Origin: Bacteroidales bacterium
GTDB lineage: Bacteria > Bacteroidota > Bacteroidia > Bacteroidales > P3
Assembly: GCA_017550405.1 (NCBI GenBank)
Contig: JAFZPH010000005.1
Location: 1 to 64,000 of the forward strand
Length of the DNA stretch: 64,000 nt
Direction of reading: 5' to 3'
The stretch's first letter is position 1, and each line of letters starts with the position of its first letter. The notes under the pieces are model-generated. The model was not told the origin of the DNA. It did no database searches and saw nothing but the letters and a program-made list of their open reading frames with translations. Below, in pieces: positions 8,847 to 18,160 of this stretch. Position numbers and translations under genes: made by a program.

Positions 8847-9620
8847 TTATCTGTTCATTAAAGTTGCCACCACGGCAGTGGCGCGGGGATTGGAGATGCG
8901 GAAAAAGGTGGTCTGGTCTTGGTCGCAGCCGCCAAACACATTGACAGTCACCTCCTCGCCGGGCATGGTCTCGGTGAAGAACTCGATGGCAAAGCGGAAG
9001 GGGGCGGGCACGGTGAGCATCCTGTCGGGACAGGGGGTGGGGTCGTCGGGGTTGGTGGAGAGCTGCGGCAGGTAGTCGAAGACCCATTTGATATACTCGG
9101 CATTGTTGACATGGAAAGTATGGTCAAGCATGGACGACTTGACGGGGAAGGAGGCAGTCGAGATGGGGTCGCCGGCATCCTTGGGGACACGCAGGCGGTC
9201 CAGCGACGAGCGACTGGTGGCGCAGTCGTCGTGGGTCTCGATACCGGCCCAGTAGTCGCGGATACGCACGGCTTTGCGGGAGAGCATGTCAATGATGACC
9301 CAATAAGTGGAGCAGGTGACGGCCACACCCTGGGCGTCGAGCAGCTCGAACTCGCGGAAGGCAAAGAGGCCGTCGGTGCCGCGCGACCAGGTGCGGACGG
9401 TGACCGTCTCGCCCTCCAAGGGCAGGCGGTCGACTTCGTAATACATGCGGCAGAGCACCCAGGCCTTGCCGCGTTCTATCAACTGGCGGAAGCCCATCTG
9501 CGCCGTTTCGGCGTGATGGCCCGCGGACTCCTGCAGCAGACGCGCCAACCCCCACATGGTGAGACGGTCGCGACAGTCGCAGAGGTAATTGGGTATTGTT
9601 ACTGTATCGGTATAATACAT
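8847..9620 (-). CDS. Acyl-ACP thioesterase (FatA/FatB family)
   Basis: Hydrolyses acyl-ACP to free fatty acid and ACP in the cytosol. The 257-residue protein is a double hotdog of the plant FatA/FatB type also found in Bacteroides: the N-terminal half contains LLQESAGHHAETAQMG and the RTWSRG segment (77-81 region), and the C-terminal half begins with the HVNNAEYIKWV signature (170-180) that holds catalytic residues of this family. Length is normal. It sits 49 nt after argS and 9 nt before the S41 protease, in an apparent three-gene unit. No fatty-acid synthesis genes are adjacent, so chain-length specificity cannot be inferred. Confidence 0.92.
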   Translation of the reverse strand: MYYTDTVTIPNYLCDCRDRLTMWGLARLLQESAGHHAETAQMGFRQLIERGKAWVLCRMYYEVDRLPLEGETVTVRTWSRGTDGLFAFREFELLDAQGVAVTCSTYWVIIDMLSRKAVRIRDYWAGIETHDDCATSRSSLDRLRVPKDAGDPISTASFPVKSSMLDHTFHVNNAEYIKWVFDYLPQLSTNPDDPTPCPDRMLTVPAPFRFAIEFFTETMPGEEVTVNVFGGCDQDQTTFFRISNPRATAVVATLMNR

Positions 9621-9669
9621 AATGCGCGATGTGTGGATAATGGCGGTGCTGTGAGCCGGGGAAGCGCGT

Positions 9670-11460
9670 TTACATACGTTCGGGGGCCACGATGCCGAGG
9701 ATGCGGAGGGTGTTCTTCAGCGCCACGGAGACGAGGGCACAGAGTTTCACCCTGAACAGGCGGAGGTTGGCATCGGTTTCGCGCAGGATGGGAGTGTCCT
9801 GATAGAAACTGTTGAAGTTCTTGGCCAGGTCGTAGGCATAGTTGGCCACCATGGCGGGGCTGTAGTTGGCTGCTGCAGCGGAGATTGTGGAGGGGAGGTC
9901 GTGCAGGCTCTTCACCACGGCGCGTTCCTTGTCGGTGAGGGCGGCGGGGGCCGTGATGGGGGCCGTCAGGCTCACACCCTGCTCCTCGGCCTTGCGGACG
10001 ATGCTGCGGATACGGGCGTGGGTGTACTGGATGAAGGGGCCTGTGTTGCCGTTGAAGTCGATGCTCTCGGCGGGGTTGAACAGCATGTTTTTGACCGGGT
10101 CGACTTTCAGAATGAAGTATTTGAGGGCACCCATGGCCAGGTCGTGGTAGAGTGCTTTGAGCTGGTCGGGAGTCATATCGTCGTTCTTGCCGTGGTCGCG
10201 GCACATCTCCTCGGCGGTGACTTCCATCTCGGCAATGAGGTCGTCGGCGTCGACGACGGTGCCTTCGCGCGATTTCATCTTGCCGTTGGGCAGCTCGACC
10301 ATACCGTAGGAGAGGTGGTAGAGCTTGTCGGCCCATTCGAAGCCCAGCTTGCCAAGGATGAGTTTGAGAACCTTGAAGTGGTAGTCCTGCTCGTTGCCCA
10401 CGACGTAGATGAGCTGCTCGGCGCCGAATTCGTTGTGGCGCAGCAGGGCGGTGCCGAGGTCCTGGGTCATGTAGACGGAGGTGCCGTCGCGACGCAGGAG
10501 GAGTTTCTGGTCGAGGCCGTCGGCGGTGAGGTCGCACCACACCGAGCCGTCGTCCTTGCGGAAGAGGACACCCATATCGAGACCTTTCTGCACAAGCTCT
10601 TTGCCCAGCAGGTAGGTGTTGGACTCGTAGTAAATCTTGTCGAAGCCGACGCCCATCTTGCGGTAGGTCTCGTCGAAACCGGCATACACCCAGCCGTTCA
10701 TCTTGGTCCAGAGGTCGCGGATTTCGGGGTCGCCCTCCTCCCAGCGTTTGAGCATCTGCTGGGCTTCGACCATGAGGGGAGCCTGCTTCTTGGCCTCTTC
10801 CTCGTCCATGCCCTGGGCGGTGAGCTGGCTTACCTCTTCCTTATAATGTTTGTCGAACTCGACATAGTATTTGCCCACCAGATGGTCGCCCTTCATGCCG
10901 CTACTTTCGGGTGTCTCGCCGTTGCCGTAGCGCAGCCAGGCAAGCATCGACTTGCAGATATGGATGCCGCGGTCGTTGACAAGGTTCACCTTCTTGACAT
11001 TGGCTCCGTTGGCGGCCAGCAGTTCGCTGACAGACCACCCCAGCAGGTTGTTGCGGATATGGCCCAGATGGAGAGGCTTGTTGGTGTTGGGGGAAGAGTA
11101 TTCCACCACAACAGGGCTGGCGGAAGGATCGGGTTTGGTGATGCCGAAGTCGGGGTCGGCAGCCTCGTCGGAGACAAAACGGACCCAATAGCCGTCGTCG
11201 ACGGAGAAATTAAGGAATCCCTTGATGACATTGAAGTCCGCCACCTCGGCCACCGTCTCCTTGACGGCGGCACCCAGTTCGTTGGCCACCTGCTCGGGCG
11301 ACTTGCGCGCCTGTTTGACATAGGGGAACACCACTACAGTATAGTCGCCCACAAACTCTTTTTTCGTTGCCTGAAGCACCACGGTGTCGGGAGACACCTC
11401 GATGCCATAAAGCCGTTTCAATGCTTCGGCCACAGCCTGCTGAATATTCTGCTCTATCAT
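9670..11460 (-). CDS. argS: Arginyl-tRNA synthetase
   Basis: A class I synthetase charging tRNA-Arg. The 596-residue protein has the N-terminal additional domain, the HIGH motif as HLGH (131-134) in the family context NTNKPLHLGHIRNN, and the arginine-site motif REGTVVDADDL in place of a clear KMSKS, as in most ArgS. The C-terminal anticodon-binding domain ends LGIVAPERM, the usual terminus. It is divergent from hppA with a 123-nt interval; its -7 box is at 11495-11502. Length and start (MIEQNIQQAVAEAL) fit the family. Confidence 0.98.
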   Translation of the reverse strand: MIEQNIQQAVAEALKRLYGIEVSPDTVVLQATKKEFVGDYTVVVFPYVKQARKSPEQVANELGAAVKETVAEVADFNVIKGFLNFSVDDGYWVRFVSDEAADPDFGITKPDPSASPVVVEYSSPNTNKPLHLGHIRNNLLGWSVSELLAANGANVKKVNLVNDRGIHICKSMLAWLRYGNGETPESSGMKGDHLVGKYYVEFDKHYKEEVSQLTAQGMDEEEAKKQAPLMVEAQQMLKRWEEGDPEIRDLWTKMNGWVYAGFDETYRKMGVGFDKIYYESNTYLLGKELVQKGLDMGVLFRKDDGSVWCDLTADGLDQKLLLRRDGTSVYMTQDLGTALLRHNEFGAEQLIYVVGNEQDYHFKVLKLILGKLGFEWADKLYHLSYGMVELPNGKMKSREGTVVDADDLIAEMEVTAEEMCRDHGKNDDMTPDQLKALYHDLAMGALKYFILKVDPVKNMLFNPAESIDFNGNTGPFIQYTHARIRSIVRKAEEQGVSLTAPITAPAALTDKERAVVKSLHDLPSTISAAAANYSPAMVANYAYDLAKNFNSFYQDTPILRETDANLRLFRVKLCALVSVALKNTLRILGIVAPERM

Positions 11461-11494
11461 TATTTACGGGTTTTCTGTTTTAAAAATCGAAATG

Positions 11495-11502
11495 CAAAAA
11501 TA
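11495..11502 (-). promoter_or_regulatory. Probable -7 box of argS
   Basis: Minus-strand TATTTTTG, 35 nt before the argS start, matches TAnnTTTG. No TTG is found at the expected -33 distance, so support is moderate. It lies back to back with the hppA promoter. Confidence 0.5.
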
Positions 11503-11511
11503 CAATTTTTT

Positions 11512-11541
11512 TTTGTATCTTTGGGAAAATTAGTATCTTTG
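11512..11541 (+). promoter_or_regulatory. Promoter of hppA (Bacteroidetes type)
   Basis: TTTG (11512-11515), 18 nt, TATCTTTG (11534-11541) on the plus strand fits the Bacteroidetes promoter consensus. The hppA start follows 43 nt later. Confidence 0.7.
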
Positions 11542-11583
11542 TTTTTCGAAAGAAAGATGTTTTATTAACTGACAAATCTGTTT

Positions 11584-13983
11584 ATGAAAAAATTAGCGAC
11601 TACCGTGGCTTCCCTTGCCTTCCCGTTTTTTGCCTTTGCAAGCGAAGCAGATTTAGAAATGCCTAAAGGGTTTGCACAACATCCCGACACCCACATTCTG
11701 TATTGGGGCTTCCTGATAGTTGTGCTGGGATTGCTGTTCGGCTTGTGGCACTTCAGGAAAGTGCGCAGTCTGAAAGCCCATCAATCCATGCTGGAGATAG
11801 GCAATGTTATCTTTAAGACCTGCTCGACATATCTCAAGCAGCAGGGAAAATTCCTCATCGTGCTGTTTGCCTTTATCGGAGCAGCCATCGCATTGTATTT
11901 CGGATTGCTGAGCCACATGTCGGCCGGTGCCGTGTGTCTGGTGCTGGCATGGACGGTGATCGGTATTCTGGGTTCGTATGGCGTGGCTTGGTTCGGTGTG
12001 CGCATGAACACATATGCCAACAGCCGCATGGCGTTTGCCTCGCTGCGTCGCAAACCCCTCGACCTGCTGAACATCCCGCTACGCGCAGGCATGAGCATCG
12101 GCATTGTGCTGATATGCATTGAGCTGGTGCTGATGCTGATAATCCTGTTGTTTATGCCCGAACACCTGGCGGGGAGCTGCTTTATCGGCTTTGCCATCGG
12201 CGAGAGCCTCGGCGCCAGTGCCCTGCGTATTGCAGGCGGTATCTTCACCAAGATTGCCGACATCGGGAGCGACCTGATGAAAGTGGTGTTCAAGATTGGC
12301 GAGGACGACCCCCGCAACCCCGGTGTGATTGCAGACTGCACGGGCGACAATGCCGGTGACAGCATCGGACCCACCGCCGACGGATTTGAGACCTACGGCG
12401 TGACGGGCGTGGCATTGGTGAGTTTCATCCTGCTGGCTGTACCGCCGGAGTATCAGGTGCTGTTGCTTGTATGGATTTTCGTGATGCGTATCCTCGGCAT
12501 CGTGGCTTCGGTGCTGGCCTATTACATCAACGGTGCCCTTGCAAGCGCCAAGTACCGCAACGCAGACGACCTCAATTTCGAGAAACCCCTCACCACGCTG
12601 GTGTGGATTACCTCCATCCTCAGCATATTGGGCACCTTCCTTGCCAGCTACTTCCTGCTGTCGCCGCTGGGACATGGCTACTGGCTTGCACTGGCCATCA
12701 TCATCAGCTGCGGCACCCTCGGAGCTGCTCTCATCCCCGAATTCACAAAGTTCTTCACCTCCCCCACCTCCAAGCATGTGCAGGAAGTGGTGAAGGCGTC
12801 GGAACAGGGCGGTGCCTCGCTGAACATCCTCTCGGGCATTGTGGCCGGCAACATGGGTGCATTCTGGACCGGACTGGTGTTTGTGGTGCTGATGATTATC
12901 GCCTACCTGACCTCCTCGGCCTTTGACCTTGCCCCCGTTTTCGGCGACTACTATTCCATCTTCGCCTTCGGTCTGGTAGCCTTCGGCATGCTGGGCATGG
13001 GCCCGGTGACCATTGCCGTGGACAGCTACGGTCCGGTGACCGACAATGCGCAGAGCGTATACGAGTTGTCCCTTATCGAGGACGACAAGGAGAAGGCCAC
13101 CCGCGAGATAAAGCAGGAGTTTGGCTTCACCCCCGATTTCGAGAAGGCCAAATACTACCTCGAAGCCAACGACGGGGCTGGCAACACCTTCAAAGCTACG
13201 GCCAAGCCTGTACTTATCGGCACGGCTGTAGTGGGCGCCACCACCATGATTTTCTCCCTTATCCTGCTTATCCAGAAGACACTCGGCATCGAGCCCGCCT
13301 CCATCCTTAACCTCCTCAACCCCTATTCCATCATCGGCTTTATACTGGGCGGCTGCGTCATCTACTGGTTCACGGGAGCCTCGATGCAGGCTGTCACCAC
13401 CGGTGCCAACCGCGCTGTGGAATATATCGAGAGCAACATTAAACTCGACGCCGACGCCCCCAAGAAGGCCGACACCGAGAAGAGCCAGGAGGTGGTGAAG
13501 ATCTGCACCAACTATGCACAGCGTGGCATGATTAACATCTTTATCGCCATCTTCTGCTTTGCACTGGCTTTCGCCTGCTTCTCCTCGCCCGAGAGCATCG
13601 GAGGGCAGAACGCCGTGTGCCTGTTTATCAGCTACCTTATCAGTATCGCCGTGTTCGGACTGTTCCAGGCCGTGTATATGGCCAACGCAGGCGGTGCGTG
13701 GGACAACGGCAAGAAGGTGGTTGAGGTGGACATGAAAGCCAAGGGTACCCCCCTGCACGATGCCAGTGTGGTGGGCGACACCGTGGGCGACCCGTTCAAG
13801 GACACCTCGTCGGTGGCACTGAACCCCATCATCAAGTTCACCACCCTCTTCGGTGTGCTGGCCATGGAGATAGCCATCAGCGAGGGCTTCCGCCATATCG
13901 CCCCTTGGGTCGGACTGGTGTTTCTGGCCATCGCTATCTTGTTCGCCTACCGCTCGTTCTATAAGATGAGAATCAAGCAATAA
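11584..13983 (+). CDS. hppA: Membrane-bound pyrophosphatase (PPi-driven ion pump), divergent type
   Basis: Couples hydrolysis of pyrophosphate to ion export across the inner membrane. The 799-residue protein has about 16 hydrophobic segments and the substrate-binding motif EDDPRNPGVIADCTGDNAGD (240-259). In ordinary H+- or Na+-pyrophosphatases the corresponding text reads DNVGDNVGD followed by AGMGADLFESY; here it reads SIGPTADGFETYG. The site that sets potassium dependence (GNTTAA in K+-dependent, GNTTKA in K+-independent enzymes) reads GNTFKA with Lys537, so by that rule it is K+-independent. These differences fit a divergent pyrophosphatase clade; the ion pumped cannot be read from the sequence. 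N-terminal hydrophobic segment MKKLATTVAS. Monocistronic, divergent from argS. Confidence 0.93.
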   Translation: MKKLATTVASLAFPFFAFASEADLEMPKGFAQHPDTHILYWGFLIVVLGLLFGLWHFRKVRSLKAHQSMLEIGNVIFKTCSTYLKQQGKFLIVLFAFIGAAIALYFGLLSHMSAGAVCLVLAWTVIGILGSYGVAWFGVRMNTYANSRMAFASLRRKPLDLLNIPLRAGMSIGIVLICIELVLMLIILLFMPEHLAGSCFIGFAIGESLGASALRIAGGIFTKIADIGSDLMKVVFKIGEDDPRNPGVIADCTGDNAGDSIGPTADGFETYGVTGVALVSFILLAVPPEYQVLLLVWIFVMRILGIVASVLAYYINGALASAKYRNADDLNFEKPLTTLVWITSILSILGTFLASYFLLSPLGHGYWLALAIIISCGTLGAALIPEFTKFFTSPTSKHVQEVVKASEQGGASLNILSGIVAGNMGAFWTGLVFVVLMIIAYLTSSAFDLAPVFGDYYSIFAFGLVAFGMLGMGPVTIAVDSYGPVTDNAQSVYELSLIEDDKEKATREIKQEFGFTPDFEKAKYYLEANDGAGNTFKATAKPVLIGTAVVGATTMIFSLILLIQKTLGIEPASILNLLNPYSIIGFILGGCVIYWFTGASMQAVTTGANRAVEYIESNIKLDADAPKKADTEKSQEVVKICTNYAQRGMINIFIAIFCFALAFACFSSPESIGGQNAVCLFISYLISIAVFGLFQAVYMANAGGAWDNGKKVVEVDMKAKGTPLHDASVVGDTVGDPFKDTSSVALNPIIKFTTLFGVLAMEIAISEGFRHIAPWVGLVFLAIAILFAYRSFYKMRIKQ

Positions 13984-14231
13984 CCGCCACTACGGTTGAC
14001 GACCATGAAAGCCGGCGACAGCTCCCCTACCCGCATGTGGAAGGAGGTGTCGCCGATTTTCGTTTCCGGCAGCCAGTGCATAGCGTCAGGACAGAGGCCA
14101 TGAAGAAAAATCATAAAAAGATTTAAAAAAATGCAGCAAAATCGATGTTGTGTGTCATAAAGGCAAGAAAAATGTCAACGTATACAATATATAATACGAA
14201 TTGTCGTTAAAGAATGACTTAATATAAACGC

Positions 14232-16589
14232 ATGATGAAAAAACAATTTCGCACTGCTCTCATTGGTGCCTGCCTTTTATTTAGCACCGCACTACAAGCT
14301 CAATGTCCTGAGATTACAATCGATGCAAAATATGACCATGATCAATCCGCATTATGCAGACTGAACGGATGGGACACACTGGTCACCTGTGTCAACGGTT
14401 CGATAATCCTGCACTGTTCATCGTTTATCACCACCCAGCATTTCAACGGGACATACATTGTCGACTCGATTCCTTACAATCCCGTCGACCCTACATTCCA
14501 CGCAGGGTCGCGACTGAATATCAGTACTGACGATGCGTGGGAGAACTCGGCCATTTCATTCCCATTCACTTTCCTCTTTTTCGGGTACCCATACACCCAG
14601 GCTGTGGTGGGATCGAACGGTCTTGTCACCTTTGACTTGACCAAAATAGGACAATCCTGTGCATACGAGTATAGACCCACCAACTATTCCAATCCCGCCA
14701 TCCCGAGTACCTCATTCCCTTCGAAGAACGCAATCTATGGCGTGTATGAGGACATCCACCCCACGACGAATGTGCTTTCCGCCACCCAAGGAATGTTCCG
14801 CTATGTGGGAGGAGAATTCCCCTGCCGGCACCTGTGTGCAAGCGTGAACGAGGTACCGCTGTATCCTAACAGCTCCCACGGGAACGACCGTTGCACATAC
14901 CAGATTGTATGCTATGAAGGCACCAACATCATCGAGGTGCATATCAAGAAACGCGCCTGCTGCTCATCTACCAACGGCGGCTGGGGCCTTGTGGGCATCC
15001 AGAACTCCACCGGCACCACACAGGAGTCGCATTACCACGACCTCAATTACTACGGCACCCCTTCATACTATGTTCTCCCCAACTCTCCCGCTGCCTATAT
15101 CGCCCCCGGCAGAGGCGACCAGGCGAATGGATGGACCGACACCACGTCATACGAGGCATGGCGTTTCACTCCCCAGGGCGAGACCGTGAGTGCCATCACT
15201 TGGATGAGACTGATAGAGGATGCCAACGGCAATATTATCGACTCGATAGAGTTCACCAACAACCAGGGTGACACTAACGGCGTCTATATGACTCCCGACA
15301 GAACGATAGTGAAGGTGACTCCCTCTCGCACCAGCCGATATATGGTAAAATGCGCCTATCAGGGAGCCAACGGCCATTGGTATGGTGTGGACGGCATCAG
15401 TATGCGCGACACCATCACTGTGGGCATGGACACCTCGCGCAGCATGACGCTCTTTTGCGACCGCGATGTGATATGCGAGGGCGAGCGCACCACCATAGGA
15501 CTGCAATACCCCACCGACCAGCAGACCCTCGACTCCTGCTCATGGAACGCCAAGAAAGAGCTGAACGGTGTCATCACCGTCATGCCTACCAGTGCCTTGA
15601 CAATATCGGGCAACTCGGTGACGCTGAACGACCAAAGCGGCCATCTCACCCCTAACCACATCGACTCCACCTGGATTGTCTGCTCAGCCTCCTTCCGCAA
15701 TGGCTGCAACAATAATGACAGTTTGCTCATCACCACTTACCCCAACTATCATTTCTACGACACGGTGGGTATCTGCCAAGGCGATTCGTACTCCTGGAAC
15801 GGGATGACCTTCCGTACCCCAGTGGACACCAGCAAGCACTACTATTCCGTCACCGAGTGCGACAGCACCCGCCATCTGCACCTTATTGTGTCGGACCAAA
15901 GCCAATCGGTGGATTATGTGCAGGACTGCAAACCTTTCACCTGGCTGAACGGCAAGACCTATTCGCAGAACAACACCGACACCCGCGACCAAGACACGGT
16001 AAAGCTGAAGAACGAATGGGGATGCGACAGCACGGTGACCCTCGATTTCACCTTCATCCCCATGAAAGCCATCATCGGACACTCGCCCGAGGTGGCCACA
16101 ATCGACGAACTGACTATCGACCTGCAGGATCTCAGCTACGGACACAACAGCCGCAAATGGCTTCTGCCCAACGGCCAGACCAGCACCGCCGAACAGACGA
16201 GCGTCATCTTCCCGCTTAGCGGCGTGGACAGCATCGACGTAAGACTAGCTGTGCATAACGATTACGGCTGTGACGACACGGCGAAATCGGTCATCCCGCT
16301 GCACCGTATCTCGGAGTTTATCCCCAACGTCTTCACCCCGGGCAAAGAAAGCAACAACAGGTTTGAGCCTTATATCCAGGGCAATGTGACGAACATCTAT
16401 GTATGGATATACAACCGCATGGGCGAACAGGTGTCGCACTTCGAATGCCCCGGCGGCTACTGGGACGGAAACGACATGCAGGGCCGTCCCTGCCCCGAAG
16501 GCGCTTATATCTACATCATCCGCTACCGCAACTCGCTCGAGCCGTTGATGACACAGGAGCTGAAAGGAACCATCACATTACTAAGATAA
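14232..16589 (+). CDS. T9SS cargo protein with type B (gliding-motility) C-terminal sorting domain
   Basis: A 785-residue secreted protein of unknown activity. It has a signal peptide (cleavage near LQA-Q, residue 24), an N-terminal region with VVGSNGLVTFDL (around 120-131) like beta-sandwich cell-surface modules, a cysteine-containing middle, a PKD-like stretch (about 615-690), and a C-terminal domain from about 695 beginning FIPNVFTPGKESNNRF and ending with VSHFECPGGYWDGND and YIYIIRYRN. That C-terminal domain is the type B signal by which the type IX secretion system exports proteins across the outer membrane and anchors or releases them. A second ATG lies one codon downstream of the start. 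asd begins 13 nt after the stop. Confidence 0.88.
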   Translation: MMKKQFRTALIGACLLFSTALQAQCPEITIDAKYDHDQSALCRLNGWDTLVTCVNGSIILHCSSFITTQHFNGTYIVDSIPYNPVDPTFHAGSRLNISTDDAWENSAISFPFTFLFFGYPYTQAVVGSNGLVTFDLTKIGQSCAYEYRPTNYSNPAIPSTSFPSKNAIYGVYEDIHPTTNVLSATQGMFRYVGGEFPCRHLCASVNEVPLYPNSSHGNDRCTYQIVCYEGTNIIEVHIKKRACCSSTNGGWGLVGIQNSTGTTQESHYHDLNYYGTPSYYVLPNSPAAYIAPGRGDQANGWTDTTSYEAWRFTPQGETVSAITWMRLIEDANGNIIDSIEFTNNQGDTNGVYMTPDRTIVKVTPSRTSRYMVKCAYQGANGHWYGVDGISMRDTITVGMDTSRSMTLFCDRDVICEGERTTIGLQYPTDQQTLDSCSWNAKKELNGVITVMPTSALTISGNSVTLNDQSGHLTPNHIDSTWIVCSASFRNGCNNNDSLLITTYPNYHFYDTVGICQGDSYSWNGMTFRTPVDTSKHYYSVTECDSTRHLHLIVSDQSQSVDYVQDCKPFTWLNGKTYSQNNTDTRDQDTVKLKNEWGCDSTVTLDFTFIPMKAIIGHSPEVATIDELTIDLQDLSYGHNSRKWLLPNGQTSTAEQTSVIFPLSGVDSIDVRLAVHNDYGCDDTAKSVIPLHRISEFIPNVFTPGKESNNRFEPYIQGNVTNIYVWIYNRMGEQVSHFECPGGYWDGNDMQGRPCPEGAYIYIIRYRNSLEPLMTQELKGTITLLR

Positions 16590-16602
16590 ATACACAAAGA
16601 AG

Positions 16603-17643
16603 ATGAAAATAGCTGTTGTCGGTGCCACCGGGCTGGTGGGAGGCGTGATGCTGCAAGTGCTGCAGGAACGAGGCTTCGCCGACTGTGAAATACTTGCTGC
16701 CGCCTCGCCCAAGTCGGTAGGCAAAGAGATTGATTTTGCCGGACGGAAACTGACGGTGATGAGTGTGGAGGATACCATCAAGGCCAAGCCGGACTATGCC
16801 GTATTCTCGGCAGGGGCTTCCACCTCGCGTCAGTATGCTCCGCAGTTTGCCGCCGTGGGATGCACTGTAATTGACAACTCGTCCTGTTGGCGTATGCACG
16901 ACGACGTACCCCTTGTGGTGCCTGAAATCAACATCGACACTGTCACACCAGACACACGCATCATCGCCAACCCCAACTGCTCCACCATCCAGCTGGTACT
17001 GGCACTCTCCAGGCTCCACCGCCGCTACAGCATCCGCCGCATGGTCATCTCCACCTATCAGAGCATCACCGGCACGGGCATCAAAGCCGTGCGTCAGCTT
17101 GAAGCCGAGGAGGACTATTTCTTCCACCACGAGGTGACCAGCTCGCAGTTGCGACCCACTATGGAGAAGGAACTGGGTGATAACTATCAGCCCGCCTATC
17201 CTTGTCAGATTTTCCGCAATCTGTTCCCCCACGGCGGCGATTTCCTACCCGACGGATACACCACCGAGGAGGAGAAGCTGGTGAACGAAAGCCGCAAGAT
17301 ACTGGGCGACCCCCATATTATGGTCAGCGCCACCGTGGCACGCGTGCCTGTGGTGGGCGGCCACAGCGAGTCGGCCAATGTGGAGTTCCATCAGGAGTTT
17401 AACCTCGAGGAGGTGAACAGCCTCATTGCCGAGACCCCTGGGGTTATTCTCTGCGACGACCCCACCCACAACATCTATCCCACCCCTGTCATGGCCCATC
17501 ACCGCGACGAAGTGTTTGTGGGACGCGTCCGTCGCGACCCCTCACAGCCTCGCACCCTCAACCTGTGGATTGTGGCCGACAACCTCCGAAAAGGTGCCGC
17601 CACCAATGCCATCCAGATTCTCGAATCCCTTACAACAAAATAA
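16603..17643 (+). CDS. asd: Aspartate-semialdehyde dehydrogenase
   Basis: Reduces aspartyl phosphate to aspartate semialdehyde with NADPH, the branch point to lysine/diaminopimelate, threonine and methionine. The 346-residue protein has the Rossmann motif GATGLVGG (7-14), the nucleophile Cys126 in NPNCSTIQ and the acid-base His254 in GGHSESANVEF. Length is standard. It follows the T9SS cargo gene by 13 nt and precedes gldH by 16 nt, so it is probably transcribed with them, although the functions are unrelated. Confidence 0.97.
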   Translation: MKIAVVGATGLVGGVMLQVLQERGFADCEILAAASPKSVGKEIDFAGRKLTVMSVEDTIKAKPDYAVFSAGASTSRQYAPQFAAVGCTVIDNSSCWRMHDDVPLVVPEINIDTVTPDTRIIANPNCSTIQLVLALSRLHRRYSIRRMVISTYQSITGTGIKAVRQLEAEEDYFFHHEVTSSQLRPTMEKELGDNYQPAYPCQIFRNLFPHGGDFLPDGYTTEEEKLVNESRKILGDPHIMVSATVARVPVVGGHSESANVEFHQEFNLEEVNSLIAETPGVILCDDPTHNIYPTPVMAHHRDEVFVGRVRRDPSQPRTLNLWIVADNLRKGAATNAIQILESLTTK

Positions 17644-17659
17644 CCTCTTTGTCCACAAC

Positions 17660-18160
17660 ATGAAAAAAACGCCCTTCACCTTCGCGGCCGCCGTCTGCGC
17701 CCTTTTTATCCTGGCACTCACCTCCTGCGGCCCAAAGACCCTCCTCGACGAGACACGCACCTTTCAGAACGACACCTGGATGCGTTTCACTCCCGAACAC
17801 TTTGACATCGAAGCCCCCAATTCCGAGGACTGCTATAACTTCACCGTCAGCGTGACGCTGGACACTTCGCGCTATCACGAGCCTTCCCTCCCCATCATGC
17901 TCGAGATGGAGAGCCCCAACACCGAGAAGCGTACCCTCTTCAGCACACTCGTCCTCCGCAATGTGGAGGGCAACTTGCTCGGTCATTTCAACGACGACGG
18001 TACCCTGACCGTCACTCAGACCGTCCGCCAGTTCTACTTCTTCAACACTCCCGGGCATCATTCAGTGAACCTGAGCCAACGGACCAACAAATACGAAATC
18101 CACGGCATCAAGGCTCTCCATTTCAAAGTGGAAGAGGCCAAACTGGAATACCCGGAATAA
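17660..18160 (+). CDS. gldH: Gliding motility lipoprotein GldH
   Basis: GldH is a lipoprotein needed for gliding in Flavobacterium and is found in most Bacteroidota, including non-gliders. The start is taken at 17660, because the frame upstream overlaps asd and a lipoprotein signal begins here: lipobox LALTSC with Cys23. The remaining 143 residues are beta-rich, with FYFFNTPGHHSVNLS and a GIKALHF segment characteristic of the family. Its 166 residues match the family length (about 150-165). It directly abuts uvrC (stop TAA at 18158-18160, uvrC ATG at 18161). Confidence 0.85.
   Translation: MKKTPFTFAAAVCALFILALTSCGPKTLLDETRTFQNDTWMRFTPEHFDIEAPNSEDCYNFTVSVTLDTSRYHEPSLPIMLEMESPNTEKRTLFSTLVLRNVEGNLLGHFNDDGTLTVTQTVRQFYFFNTPGHHSVNLSQRTNKYEIHGIKALHFKVEEAKLEYPE

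Noticed and set aside
12079..13980. A 633-residue minus-strand frame across hppA
   Set aside because: Antisense shadow of the pyrophosphatase gene; no family features.
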